A DNA stretch of 37,397 bases from Chloroflexota bacterium (lineage in GTDB: Bacteria > Chloroflexota > UBA6077 > SHYK01): positions 1 to 37,397 of the forward strand of contig DASRDP010000025.1 of assembly GCA_035652535.1 (NCBI GenBank), in the 5' to 3' direction. This document shows, piece by piece, positions 23,649 through 32,457 of the stretch. Numbering within the stretch: the first letter of the stretch is position 1; each line of letters opens with the position of its first letter. The position numbers were made by a program, and so were the translations under genes. The notes below the pieces were generated by a model. That model was not told the origin of the DNA. It saw only the letters and a program-made list of their open reading frames with translations, and searched no databases.

Positions 23649-23692
23649 GGCCTGACCTCGGGAACATCTGTACCGGTTGAACAGGAGCACGA

Positions 23693-23721
23693 GCGCCAAA
23701 CCGGCCTTCGTTGTTTGGCGC
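23693..23721 (-). terminator. Hairpin between ridA and the redoxin gene
   Basis: A perfect 9-bp stem (GCGCCAAAC at 23693-23701 with GTTTGGCGC at 23713-23721) with an 11-nt loop lies 48 bp after the ridA stop and 45 bp before the redoxin start. It may separate the two transcripts. The rest of this 120-bp gap shows no clear promoter. Confidence 0.45.
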
Positions 23722-23768
23722 GCGCCCATGGTACGCGGTGAAGCGGGCCGCGGATTCACGGGGGGCGG

Positions 23769-24158
23769 TCAATCGTCGAGCACCGCGACGGCCTGGATCT
23801 CAACGAGCATCTCCGGGCGCGCGAGGGAGTGGACGCCGATGAGCGCGCTCGCCGGGTAGCCTTTCGAGAAATAGGCTTTGCGCAGCTCGACGAACTCGTC
23901 GCCGAACCGACTATCCGTGATGAAGACCGTCATGGTGACGATGTCGTCCAGCGTGCCACCGACTTGCGCGAGGGTGTCGCGAATACGGGTGAAGGCCGCG
24001 TGCGTCTGCGCGGCGAAGTTGCCCGCGAGGGAGTTTCCCTGCGCATCGTTCGCGCCTCCAACACCGGCGAGGTAGACGGTCGTGCCACCCTTTGTTCTCA
24101 CCGCCCGCGAATAGGACCGCGATGACTCGCGCTCACCGGCCAGGTGCTCTTTGCTCAT
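23769..24158 (-). CDS. RidA family (YjgF/YER057c/UK114) enamine/imine deaminase-like protein
   Basis: A 129-residue RidA-like protein. The family hydrolyses reactive enamines and imines made by PLP enzymes, and related Rid subgroups act in catabolic pathways. Visible traits are GNFAAQTHAAFTRIRDTLAQVG, TMTVFITD, YPASALIGVHSLARPEMLVEI and the final AVAVL. Arg114 and Glu120 stand where the catalytic Arg and Glu of active RidA lie, so deaminase activity is plausible. AGGAGG just before ATG 24158 fixes the start. It follows the family-5 binding protein gene by only 8 bp on the same strand, so it is probably expressed with it. That pairing suggests a role in breaking down the transported nitrogen compound. 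Confidence 0.9.
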   Translation of the reverse strand: MSKEHLAGERESSRSYSRAVRTKGGTTVYLAGVGGANDAQGNSLAGNFAAQTHAAFTRIRDTLAQVGGTLDDIVTMTVFITDSRFGDEFVELRKAYFSKGYPASALIGVHSLARPEMLVEIQAVAVLDD

Positions 24159-24166
24159 ACGTCCTC

Positions 24167-25915
24167 CTACTCCCATCGCCACTGGTGGACGTTCCAGGTG
24201 GTTCCCACCTGGGGTGGCCAGCGACGCCCGGGACCGACGAGTCCCTTGCGCACGGCCACAGACTCGGGGTTGTACAGAAGCCCGAAGATTCCGACGTCCT
24301 CCGTCATGACCTTGAGGGCGTCCACGACAGCGTCGGCGCGCTCGGCCGGATCGAGGGAGGTCGATGCCAGAATGTAGTTCCGATCATAGTCGGCGTTCTT
24401 CCAGCAACCCCGGTTTGTTCCGACGTATCGACGCTCCGCGACGGCGCACTGATCCGAATGAGCGACGTTCATCGTCTGCGGGATGTCGATGGGGCCGGCC
24501 GTCACGTTGAGGCCGGGGAAGCTCACCCGGTACTCGGTATCGGAGATGCGCGACTGGGGCACGGTCGTTTGCACCACCTGAACGCCAACCTGGGCCAAGT
24601 TGGCGCCCATGATGCTGCCTTCCTGCTCGTTGTCGGCGCCGGCCGTCGTCCACAGATCGACCGCGAACGCTTGGCCGCCCGCGTTCACCAGATTGTCGCC
24701 GCGCCGGGTCCAGCCCGCCTCCTGGAGGAGCGCCGCTGCCCGCTGCGGGTCGTACGGGTATTTGGCGATCGCCGCGTCGACGCGGGGAAACAGCGGATCA
24801 CTCGGCGCCATCATCACATCGGCGACGCCGGACATCCCCTCCGTCATGACCTGGGCGAGCGTATCCCGATCGATCCCATGCACCAGGCCTCGTCGGACGC
24901 GAACATCGAAGAGCGCCGGCTGACCATTTCGGGTCGGGTCGAACTGTATTTGCGCGAACTGGAATCGCGCGGGCATCGTGATGACCTGGCCATCACCGGA
25001 CTGCTGCCACTGCTGGCGCACGGTGATCGCCTGCTGCTGGCCCAGCGTAATCCCGAGCGTTGCGTCAATCGAGCCGCTCAGCAGATTCGAGACGAGGGTG
25101 TTGGCGTCTGGGATGATGCGCATCACCAGCTCATCGATCGCCGGCTTCCCCATGAAGTAGTCGTCGAAGGCGCGATAGATCAACTGAGCGCCGGGGTCCC
25201 ATTCCGTCAGCCGGAATGGCCCGTCGCCCACGTAGGCCGGGCTGGTCCAGAACGAGCTGTTCAGGAATGCGTCGTGATCGCCGGCGTCATAGAGAGCGCT
25301 CAAGATATGGTCTGGGAGCGCTTCGAACTGACGGGTGATCAGCTCGTCCGCCCATGGGTAGGGCGCCTTCCAGTACATCTGGAACGTCTTCCCGTCGAGC
25401 GGCTCGACGCGGTCCACAAAGCGCTCCGGCTCGCGCTCCCGCATGGGAATGAGCGGATCAGCGTAGACGCGGCCTGCGAACGCGAAATCCTGGGATGTGA
25501 CGGGGAATCCATCGTGCCACTTCGCGTTGTCGCGAATGTGCCACGTGGTCGTCATCGTTCCGTCGGGATTGACCGTCCAGGTGCCGTCGTCCCGAGAAGG
25601 CAATGCGAACGCCAATAGGGGGCTTCGGTTTCCCTGGGCGTCCTTCAGGACGAGCGGGCTGTTGCTCAAAAACCCGTATTCACCGCCGTACGTCCGCTGG
25701 GGCTCGAGCTTGCCAGCGAGGTTGGTGATCTCCTGCCCGATGGCGACCGTGACGGTTGACTTGTGGGGCGCCGTTCCGCTGGATGGCGGAGACACCGCGC
25801 CCGGGCTCGATGTTGAGCGAGCTGGCGCACACGCGGCGATGCCGACGATGAGCGCCGCGCCGATGATCGATGTGAGCGGACTGCGCGCCACCGCGCGTCG
25901 CCGTGCGCACCTCAT
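24167..25915 (-). CDS. ABC transporter substrate-binding lipoprotein, family 5
   Basis: A 582-residue family-5 solute-binding protein. The signal peptide, with an Arg-rich start, ends in lipobox IAAC with Cys29, followed by a Ser/Pro-rich linker. Domain marks: TTTWHIRDNAKWHDGFPVTS, VGDGPFRLTEWDPGA, ANTLVSNLLSGSIDATLG, a DVRVRRGLVHGIDRDTLAQV segment, and the C-terminal block NADYDRNYILASTSL. ATG 25915 is fixed by AGGAGGTAA just upstream. It leads a two-gene unit with ridA, 8 bp apart. GATACT (25988-25993, minus strand) may be its -10 box, without a good -35. No permeases are encoded nearby. Ligand unknown. Confidence 0.88.
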   Translation of the reverse strand: MRCARRRAVARSPLTSIIGAALIVGIAACAPARSTSSPGAVSPPSSGTAPHKSTVTVAIGQEITNLAGKLEPQRTYGGEYGFLSNSPLVLKDAQGNRSPLLAFALPSRDDGTWTVNPDGTMTTTWHIRDNAKWHDGFPVTSQDFAFAGRVYADPLIPMREREPERFVDRVEPLDGKTFQMYWKAPYPWADELITRQFEALPDHILSALYDAGDHDAFLNSSFWTSPAYVGDGPFRLTEWDPGAQLIYRAFDDYFMGKPAIDELVMRIIPDANTLVSNLLSGSIDATLGITLGQQQAITVRQQWQQSGDGQVITMPARFQFAQIQFDPTRNGQPALFDVRVRRGLVHGIDRDTLAQVMTEGMSGVADVMMAPSDPLFPRVDAAIAKYPYDPQRAAALLQEAGWTRRGDNLVNAGGQAFAVDLWTTAGADNEQEGSIMGANLAQVGVQVVQTTVPQSRISDTEYRVSFPGLNVTAGPIDIPQTMNVAHSDQCAVAERRYVGTNRGCWKNADYDRNYILASTSLDPAERADAVVDALKVMTEDVGIFGLLYNPESVAVRKGLVGPGRRWPPQVGTTWNVHQWRWE

Positions 25916-26027
25916 GAGTTACCTCCTAGACAACGCGCCGAGGGGGTCGGCTCCCCCGATGGTCATGGCCGTGCGAAGTGACCCACTAGTATCGCCGCGA
26001 GTGCGACCGTGCGCCAGCCGGTGCCCA

Positions 26028-26408
26028 TCAGCGCTGGACGCGCCATTGCGCCGGGTCCAGGTCCGGGGATAGGAAGATGAAGATGCTACGGCGTGGCCCC
26101 TCCAGGTCGCGCGTGATGTGGCCCTGGCCCGACGTATCGTCGGCGAGGAGGACATCTCCGGCGCCCATGCGGCGCTTGCTGCCGTCGCCGCACTCGATCT
26201 CCACAAGCCCGCTGAGGTTCACGACGAACTGGCGCCGTGGCGCGGGGTGGTAGTCCAGCGCGCCGCCCACTGGCGTCTCGCGGAACACGACGTTCGTAGC
26301 GGCGATGGGGGCCGAGTTGGTCCCGTAGTTGACCGGGTTCAGCGGGATGTCCAGGTCTTCAAAGTGCGATCGGCCGTCCTCACCGGTGTAGATCCAGGTG
26401 CACTTCAT
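26028..26408 (-). CDS. Small single-domain cupin protein
   Basis: A 126-residue single cupin barrel. It shows RETPVGGALDYHPAPRRQFVVNLSG (in two parts), then IECGDG, MGAGDVLLADDTSGQGH and FIFLSPD, a pattern of small cupins of unknown role. Only His residues at DYH and GQGH stand near the metal-ligand positions, so metal binding is possible but incomplete compared with the HxH motif. ATG 26408 is preferred, with AAAGGAGA upstream; the open frame to 26471 lacks a ribosome site. It is divergent from the kinase gene and 112 bp upstream of the binding-protein/ridA pair, perhaps in one transcript. It may sense or process the same compound, but this is speculation. Confidence 0.8.
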   Translation of the reverse strand: MKCTWIYTGEDGRSHFEDLDIPLNPVNYGTNSAPIAATNVVFRETPVGGALDYHPAPRRQFVVNLSGLVEIECGDGSKRRMGAGDVLLADDTSGQGHITRDLEGPRRSIFIFLSPDLDPAQWRVQR

Positions 26409-26493
26409 CGCGTCTCCTTTTGCCCGCCTTGCGCCGTGATTCGTTGTGCTCCCTTGCAAACCGTCACGCAATGTCCGATGCTGTGGGCCGGCG

Positions 26494-26522
26494 TGTTACA
26501 AAGGGGCGCTTCGGGCGTAACA
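26494..26522. promoter_or_regulatory. Inverted repeat TGTTAC-N17-GTAACA in the divergent cupin/kinase region
   Basis: TGTTAC (26494-26499) and GTAACA (26517-26522) are perfectly inverted within the 171-bp divergent spacer. They could be an operator for a dimeric regulator. A weak TTGCAA-N17-GATGCT promoter (26454-26482) points at the kinase gene just upstream. A 6-bp match can arise by chance. Confidence 0.25.
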
Positions 26523-26579
26523 ATCATCGCCGGACGGCGGCGGCCGTCGCAACTCCCACCGAACCAAGCTGGAGTCATT

Positions 26580-28625
26580 GTGCCGGTTCTGGGTCAGGGA
26601 GCCGTGCTCAAGCGCGGCACCTTTGTCATCGAGCGACTCCTGGGACGAGGCGGCTTTGGAGAGGTCTATCTCGCCGCGCAGCCGCGCGTCGGGCGGCAGG
26701 TTGCCGTGAAAGTGCTGCGGCCCGGACTGGGGGAAGACCCGGACGTGCTCCGCCGGTTCGAGCGCGAGGCCCGCGCTGCTGGAAGCTTCCTGCACCCGCA
26801 CATCGTCCCGGTGCTGGACTTCGATTTCGATGAGGCGGAGGCTGTTTGGTTCCTCGCGATGCAATACGTGCCGGGTGGCCGCACCCTGCGCGACCGCCTC
26901 GTCGACCCCCTCAGCGTCGACGAGGCGTCGCAGATCGTGAGCGCGCTCGCCTCGGCGCTGGACACGGCGCACGCTCGGGGCGTCCTGCATCGTGATGTGA
27001 AGCCCTCCAACGTGCTGCTGGACGAGGCGGACCGCCCGCTCCTGTCGGACTTCGGGATCGCCCACCTTGACAGCATCTCAGCGGTGACCCAGCCGGGCGT
27101 ACGGGCTGGGACCGCGCTGTACATGGCGCCGGAACGTTGGAAGGGAGAGCCTGCCGACGCGGCCGGCGATCAGTATTCACTCGCGGTCATGGCCTACCAA
27201 ATGCTCGCCGGCCGGCCGCCCTTCGTCGGCGACCAGCATTCCCTCATGATGCAGCATCTCTCCGTCGAGCCACCGCGCCTTGTTCGGGTGCGGCCGGAGA
27301 TTACCGAGGCGATGGACCTCGCGGTGCTCCGAGCGCTGCGCAAGGAGCGCGGCGATCGCTTCGACACCTGCGGCCAGCTTGCGGATGAGCTGGCGCGCGC
27401 GGTCGAGGCGCGGCGGCTCTCCGCCCTCGCGATGGAGTATGAGAACGCGATGGCGCTGGTTTGGAGCGGAGACCTCCGCGGTGCGCTCGCTCGGCTCGAG
27501 GCCGTTCAGCGACAGCGCGTTGGGTTCCGGGACACCGATCTCCTCGTCGACCGATTGCGCCGGGAGCTGGCCGAGGCCGACCCCGACGACAATCAGGCCC
27601 CCGCGAGTCCGCCATCGCCCGTGGCCTTCGAGTCCTTTTCGAGCCAGGAGCGCCCAGCGCCAGACGTGCCGATCTCGAAGAGCGCCGGCGCGCCCGTGGA
27701 TGCATCGAACCCCCCGGGCGCTGACGCGGGGCGCGCCGCATCCCCGGGCCACCGTCGGGAGGCCGGGGACACCGTGACGAGCTTCCCGACCCGTGACCTG
27801 CAGCTGCCAACTGATGACGGGCGCGGCGTTTGGGACCCGTACGTGGCGCCCTCGGTTCCCGTCCCATCCCGCCAGGACGCGGGGGCTCCAGCGGGGACGG
27901 CACCGGGACCTGGACGGACCGGGAGAGCGGGCGCGTCCACGTTGGACGACAAGCGCGCGCGGCCCCCACTTCTGCTCGTGCGAATCGTCGGGGCAGCCGT
28001 GGTCGCCGTCGCGGCCGCGGGCGTGCTTCTGTCGCGTGGACTGGATGGTGGTGGAGTCCAGGAGCCAGTGAGCGACGACCGACCCGCTCAGGCACTGCCC
28101 GCCAGGACCGCGGTCAGCGCTGCGCCCGACGATACCGTTCACGTCGAGGCCGACGCAGATTGGGATCGGGCACTCGCCCAGTTGGACGGGCTCTGGGGCG
28201 AGGACTGGCTCGCCGCCATCGACCTCATCGATCGCTTTCGCCTGGCGCATCCGGGTTACGCCGCCGCGGACGCGAAGCTGTACGCGGCCCTGACCGAATA
28301 CGGGAAGGAGCTGGCGGATTTGGCGCAGGACGACGAAGCCGAGAGTCAGCTTCGTCGCGCGGAAGCGCTGCTTCCCGGGCAGGGCGACGCGGAGTCCGCG
28401 CTTCAATCACTTCCCCGCGAGGCGCAGGGTCGGGCGCCGGCGACGTCGCTTCAACCACCGCAGGCTCGGCCGGCCGTTCCAACCGCGACCATTCGCGCGC
28501 CAACATTCGACGAGCCGGCAGGCGATGCTCCGCCTCCGACGGCAACGCTCCGACCGCCACCGTCGGATCTGTTTCCCTCGGACGATGCGATCCCGACCCC
28601 GACGCTGCGCCCGCCGCCGATCTAA
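26580..28625 (+). CDS. PknB-type membrane Ser/Thr protein kinase
   Basis: A 681-residue receptor-like kinase. The kinase domain (about 14-275) is complete: glycine loop GRGGFGEV (22-29), ATP-binding Lys44, HRDVKPSN with catalytic Asp139, DFG (157-159) and APE (183-185). A helical stretch (275-335) and a long Pro/Ser/Ala-rich linker (335-462) lead to one membrane segment (about 464-486). The outer part has a helical, TPR-like region (about 535-620) and a C-terminal tail with three related blocks, TATIRAPT, TATLRPPP and TPTLRPPP. GTG 26580, with GGAG five bases before it, fits the usual kinase N-terminus; ATG 26478 is possible but would add an unusual extension. A kelch-type exoprotein follows within about 40 bp, so the two may work together. 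Confidence 0.92.
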   Translation: MPVLGQGAVLKRGTFVIERLLGRGGFGEVYLAAQPRVGRQVAVKVLRPGLGEDPDVLRRFEREARAAGSFLHPHIVPVLDFDFDEAEAVWFLAMQYVPGGRTLRDRLVDPLSVDEASQIVSALASALDTAHARGVLHRDVKPSNVLLDEADRPLLSDFGIAHLDSISAVTQPGVRAGTALYMAPERWKGEPADAAGDQYSLAVMAYQMLAGRPPFVGDQHSLMMQHLSVEPPRLVRVRPEITEAMDLAVLRALRKERGDRFDTCGQLADELARAVEARRLSALAMEYENAMALVWSGDLRGALARLEAVQRQRVGFRDTDLLVDRLRRELAEADPDDNQAPASPPSPVAFESFSSQERPAPDVPISKSAGAPVDASNPPGADAGRAASPGHRREAGDTVTSFPTRDLQLPTDDGRGVWDPYVAPSVPVPSRQDAGAPAGTAPGPGRTGRAGASTLDDKRARPPLLLVRIVGAAVVAVAAAGVLLSRGLDGGGVQEPVSDDRPAQALPARTAVSAAPDDTVHVEADADWDRALAQLDGLWGEDWLAAIDLIDRFRLAHPGYAAADAKLYAALTEYGKELADLAQDDEAESQLRRAEALLPGQGDAESALQSLPREAQGRAPATSLQPPQARPAVPTATIRAPTFDEPAGDAPPPTATLRPPPSDLFPSDDAIPTPTLRPPPI

Positions 28626-28667
28626 AGCATGGGAGGTCGTTGTGTGCCGGGTCTGGAGGTAAAGCAC

Positions 28668-30062
28668 GTGCCGAAGCCTGATTGTTCGCCATCGCGGATT
28701 GCCTCGCGGTGCCATCGGCCGCGATGGTGGATCGTGCTCCCAGTCCTTGTCTTCTTGACCGCCCTGCCGGCCGCGAGTCCTCCATCGCTGAACGCTCAGG
28801 GGGACGCCGACGAGTGTGAGGTGACTTCGGACCAGGGATGCCCGCTGGAGCTGGGCCAGGAGGTATCCGCCGCCATCACGGACGCGACGGTGCAGCACAT
28901 TTGGCGGCTGGATGTGGACGACGCCCAAGCGTTCCGCATCAAGCTGAGCGAGGGACCATATCGACTCTATGCATACACCCCAAGCAGAGACCTTGTCGGT
29001 CCAGCGCCGGATGGCCTGGGGGACCGCGTGCTCGACATTTCGGATCCGGAGCTCGGCGAGTACATCGTCATCGTGGACAGCCCCACATACCAAACGAGCG
29101 ATGTCCCGTATCGCCTGTCGGCAATGGTGACCAGCGGTCGGGCATGGCACAGCGCCATCTGGGAGCCGAGAAGCCGGGCCATGATGGTCTTCGGCGGATA
29201 CGACGGAACGAGGGTGAAAAACGACGCCCGCGTGTATCGGGTCGCGAGCAATAGCTGGAGCGAGCTGCCGTCGATGCCGCGCCCCCGATCGGGACACGCC
29301 GCCGCATGGGATGATTCGGACGGGCAGGCGCTCGTGGTCGGCGGGCAGATCGAGACCCAGCTCCTGGGCTACGTCTGGTCGTTCCATGCCCTGGAAGGAC
29401 GCTGGATCGATCTTTTCCCGTCGGGCGGCATGCCGCTCCGTCCCACCTATACGGTGGTTTGGGACTCAGCGGATAGCGAGGCCCTCATCTTTGGCGGAGG
29501 AATCACCGAGAGCGGTCCACGGACCGATCTGTGGGCTTATCAGCCAGGGCCGAACGCGACCGTCGAGCTGCGCCCCGCCGGCGGACCGCCGGCGCGCTCT
29601 CGCCATTCGGCTATCTGGGATTCCAACGACTCCCAGATGCTCATTTTTGGCGGCACAGACCTGATGAGTGGCGCCGCGTTGTCGGATCTCTGGGCATATC
29701 GGCCGGCGACGAACGCCTGGATCGACCTCACCGCTCCTGGTGGCCCGAGCCCACGCGCATCGCACAGCGCCGTCTGGGACCCCGTCCGAGCGCAGATGAT
29801 CGTCTTCGGCGGTACCGGCGACGACGGAGAGCCCCTCGACGACCTCTGGGGGTACCGCCCGTCGGCGGGCGGGTGGTTTCGCATCGACGCGGCGAACGGC
29901 CCGTCGGCTCGCGCAGGTCACGTTGCCGTCTGGGACCGCGAATTCGACGACGAGTTCTCACAGATGCTGGTCTACGGTGGCGAGGACGAGCGGGGCTTCG
30001 AGAACGACCTGTGGGCCTATCGGCCCCAGACGAACACCTGGGCCCGCCTCGCATCGCCGTAG
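28668..30062 (+). CDS. Exported six-repeat kelch beta-propeller protein with an N-terminal PPC-like domain
   Basis: A 464-residue exported protein. The signal peptide (about 1-43) has an unusually long, basic N-region followed by WWIVLPVLVFLTALPAA. A PPC-like beta domain (about 50-140) comes next, seen as VQHIWRLDVDDAQAFRI and GEYIVIVDSP. Six kelch repeats (about 148-464) then form a six-bladed propeller; each has a His-rich strand such as HSAIWD, a FGG turn and a DLWAYRP strand ending in Trp. GTG 28668, with GGAGGT 7 bases upstream, is the best start; ATG 28629 and GTG 28644 are in frame. It follows the kinase gene closely, so it is probably in one operon. Kelch propellers bind proteins or sugars; no catalytic residues are evident. 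Confidence 0.85.
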   Translation: MPKPDCSPSRIASRCHRPRWWIVLPVLVFLTALPAASPPSLNAQGDADECEVTSDQGCPLELGQEVSAAITDATVQHIWRLDVDDAQAFRIKLSEGPYRLYAYTPSRDLVGPAPDGLGDRVLDISDPELGEYIVIVDSPTYQTSDVPYRLSAMVTSGRAWHSAIWEPRSRAMMVFGGYDGTRVKNDARVYRVASNSWSELPSMPRPRSGHAAAWDDSDGQALVVGGQIETQLLGYVWSFHALEGRWIDLFPSGGMPLRPTYTVVWDSADSEALIFGGGITESGPRTDLWAYQPGPNATVELRPAGGPPARSRHSAIWDSNDSQMLIFGGTDLMSGAALSDLWAYRPATNAWIDLTAPGGPSPRASHSAVWDPVRAQMIVFGGTGDDGEPLDDLWGYRPSAGGWFRIDAANGPSARAGHVAVWDREFDDEFSQMLVYGGEDERGFENDLWAYRPQTNTWARLASP

Positions 30063-30142
30063 CCGCTCGAGGTGCGCGGGCGTGCTATAACGGCGGTGGA
30101 GCCAATCGCCAACCCGCGCAGCGCGCAGAAAGGAGCCCGAAC

Positions 30143-30535
30143 ATGCCCTCGATCCGGCACCTGGCAATTCGATGTGCGAGCCCCGCGACGATGGCAGAGT
30201 TCTACAAGTCCGTCTTCGACCTCCAGGAGGTGTGGCGGGCGAGCGACAACCGGGTGGTTTATCTCACCGATGGCGTCATCAACCTTGCCCTGCTGCCGCC
30301 CCACGCGGCGGGCGGGGAGGACGATGCGAATGGACTGAACCATTTCGGGTTCCAGGTCGAGAGTATCGACGAGATTCAAGAAAAGCTGGCCTTGGCCGAG
30401 GTGCCGCCGGCGACGCGGCGCCCGCAGGATGGACGCCGGTACGCCGAGTACCGGGCGTGCGACCCGGAGGGGAACTGGTTCGACCTGGCCGAGAAGGGCT
30501 GGACGCTGGAGGCTCCGCCGCCAGCGGTCGAGTAG
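30143..30535 (+). CDS. VOC (glyoxalase/bleomycin-resistance/extradiol-dioxygenase fold) protein
   Basis: A 130-residue protein with the paired beta-alpha-beta-beta-beta modules of the VOC superfamily. Expected metal-ligand positions include His6 (IRHLAIR) and His67 (NHFGFQV). The C-terminal DPEGNWFDLAE shows the usual D-P-x-G-N turn, with Asp where Glu is common. Such proteins may be isomerases, lyases, dioxygenases or resistance proteins; the sequence does not decide. ATG 30143 has AAAGGAG upstream and is clear, although the open frame runs back into the kelch gene. It lies 80 bp after the kelch gene and converges with the next binding protein. Confidence 0.85.
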   Translation: MPSIRHLAIRCASPATMAEFYKSVFDLQEVWRASDNRVVYLTDGVINLALLPPHAAGGEDDANGLNHFGFQVESIDEIQEKLALAEVPPATRRPQDGRRYAEYRACDPEGNWFDLAEKGWTLEAPPPAVE

Positions 30536-30582
30536 ATGGGCGAAACGGCCGCCCTTCCCTCGCCACTGGCAGGCGCGCGACG

Positions 30583-32313
30583 CTACTTCACGTCCCACTC
30601 GTAGGCGTTCCACGTATTGGTGCCGCGGCGCGCGACCTTCGATGCGACGTTCACCATCCGATTGGCGACGGCCGTCGGCGCCGCGTCGTAAAACTGGTCC
30701 AACACGATCACCTGGTCCGTCATGTGATGGACCACGGCGGCCACAGCACGCATGCGATCGGCGATGGGGATCGTCGTCAAGTACGTCTCGACCAGCGCGT
30801 CGAAATCGGGATTCATGTAGTTCGGTCCGTTCTGGCCCACGTAGCGATTCTGGGGTGTGCGCGCCTGTGAGCTGATGAACGTCTCCAGCTGCTCGGCGCC
30901 CGAGCCAGCGCGGCTCATGTCGAACGCTGGAAACGTGGCGCGGTATTCATTATTGCCGCGCACTTGCGGGGAGTCGTCGACGACGTTGACCCCAATCCCG
31001 GCTGACTGCCAGTAATCCGCGATGGCGAGCTTCGTCTTCCTGAGGATATCCATCGGCGACGAGCGAAGCTCGACGACCAGGGGTTGGCCCGACGCGTCCC
31101 GAAACATCCCGTCGGCGCCCCGCGCGTAGGTGAGCGCCTCCACGAGCTGAGCGGTTTGTCGCGGGTCGTAGGGATACTTCACAACGCTATCGATCACGTA
31201 TGGGTATTCGGGGTCGGTCGACCCGATAGTCGTGTGGGCGACTTCCACCTGTCCGGCCATCAGCGTGTCCGCCAGCTCCTGCCGGTCGATGGCGTGGTAG
31301 ACCGCCCGACGGAACCGGACGTCCGCGACCACAGCCGGCGTCGGGTTGAGGAGCTGTGGCCAGACCTTGATGTCGGAGCCAGGCGAGAACTCGATGTGGC
31401 CGTCCCGCCATTGGTCCCGGAGCTGGAGCCCCGGCTCGAACGAGATCCCGCGGCCGATCGGCTGTTCGACCGCTCCGCTCAAGATGTTGGCGATAAGCGT
31501 GGTAGGGTCGGGGATGAACTTGATCTCGATGGCGTCGATCTTCGGCCTGCCAAGCGTGAATCGGTCGAACGCCTCGAGCGTGATGGAGCTGCCCCTGACC
31601 CAGGCGCCCGGCTTAAAAGGCCCGGTGCCGACAAATTCATCCGACCAGTATGGGAGATCGCTGAGGCCCGCCTTGTTCTCCTGGTACGGCTGGGCCAGGA
31701 TGTGCTCCGGCAGCGGCAGGGGCTGGACGTCGCCGGTGGCGGCGAACACGCGATCGGCGTTGATGTAGGGCTTCTGCCAGGTGATGGAGAAGGTGCGCGC
31801 GTCGCGCGCCTCGACTTTCTCGACGGTGTCAAAAGCAGCCACATGGAGGAGGGGAAGGTCGGTGTCCTGGAACACCCGCGAGGTGAACACGAGGTCGTCG
31901 GCTGTGAAGGGGGCGCCATCCTGCCAGAGGGCGCCGTCGCGAATGCGCCACGTGGTCTCCATGCGACCGTCCGGGAACACGCGCCACAGGCCATTCTCGA
32001 CGCTGGGGACCACCTCGGCGAGGAGCGGCTGCAGGACCGCGTTGTTGTCCGCGATGGCGAGACCGGATTGCACGAGCTGTTCGATTTCGGGAGCGCCGGC
32101 GAGGATCCCCCCGGCGGCGCGATTGAGCTGGGAGCGGAGAGTCGGAAGATCCGCGGTCACGGACGAAAGCACGCGCTTCGGCGCGGTGGGAGCCGCTGCC
32201 TCTCGGCGGGCCTCCTGGCCGGATCCGGTCGCGGGCGCGGGTGAGCCGCACGCGACCGAGAACGCGACCAATGTGACCAGGACTCCAGCTGCGTGGCGTG
32301 AAAGCGGGCGCAT
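30583..32313 (-). CDS. ABC transporter substrate-binding lipoprotein, family 5
   Basis: A 576-residue family-5 solute-binding protein with lipobox SVAC (Cys22). It resembles the binding protein at 6108 most closely: VPSVENGLWRVFPDGRMETT matches VPSVENGFWTVHPDGTMETV there, and both have a VGTGPF/VGAGPF motif, a PxPAVV/PxPAVL segment and a DxDALVxxYxTTIPxAxR end. This marks them as recent paralogues. ATG 32313, with AGGAG nine bases upstream, begins the signal peptide; the longer frame to 32385 is not needed. No permeases lie nearby. It converges with the VOC gene and follows the LiaF-like gene after a hairpin, so it probably has its own promoter in 32314-32457. Confidence 0.87.
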   Translation of the reverse strand: MRPLSRHAAGVLVTLVAFSVACGSPAPATGSGQEARREAAAPTAPKRVLSSVTADLPTLRSQLNRAAGGILAGAPEIEQLVQSGLAIADNNAVLQPLLAEVVPSVENGLWRVFPDGRMETTWRIRDGALWQDGAPFTADDLVFTSRVFQDTDLPLLHVAAFDTVEKVEARDARTFSITWQKPYINADRVFAATGDVQPLPLPEHILAQPYQENKAGLSDLPYWSDEFVGTGPFKPGAWVRGSSITLEAFDRFTLGRPKIDAIEIKFIPDPTTLIANILSGAVEQPIGRGISFEPGLQLRDQWRDGHIEFSPGSDIKVWPQLLNPTPAVVADVRFRRAVYHAIDRQELADTLMAGQVEVAHTTIGSTDPEYPYVIDSVVKYPYDPRQTAQLVEALTYARGADGMFRDASGQPLVVELRSSPMDILRKTKLAIADYWQSAGIGVNVVDDSPQVRGNNEYRATFPAFDMSRAGSGAEQLETFISSQARTPQNRYVGQNGPNYMNPDFDALVETYLTTIPIADRMRAVAAVVHHMTDQVIVLDQFYDAAPTAVANRMVNVASKVARRGTNTWNAYEWDVK

Positions 32314-32457
32314 AGGCAGGTCTCCTGCTCGTGGTGGCCATATTCCTGTCGTCGGGTAGGCGATGATGCCCTCTTCGTACGGCACGGACTCCGGGATGGA
32401 CTCCGGCAGTCCGTTCCGAACGCGGTGGGCGTCAGGAGGCCATTATATGGTGGCCCG

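Noticed and set aside
24092-25618. Plus-strand open frame of about 500 codons opposite the family-5 binding protein
   Set aside because: Shadow of the minus-strand lipoprotein gene, which has a lipobox, a ribosome site and family motifs.
25940-25957. GGGGG/CCCCC stem between the binding protein and small cupin genes as a terminator
   Set aside because: The stem is only 5 bp and has competing pairings, so I cannot tell it from chance at this GC content.
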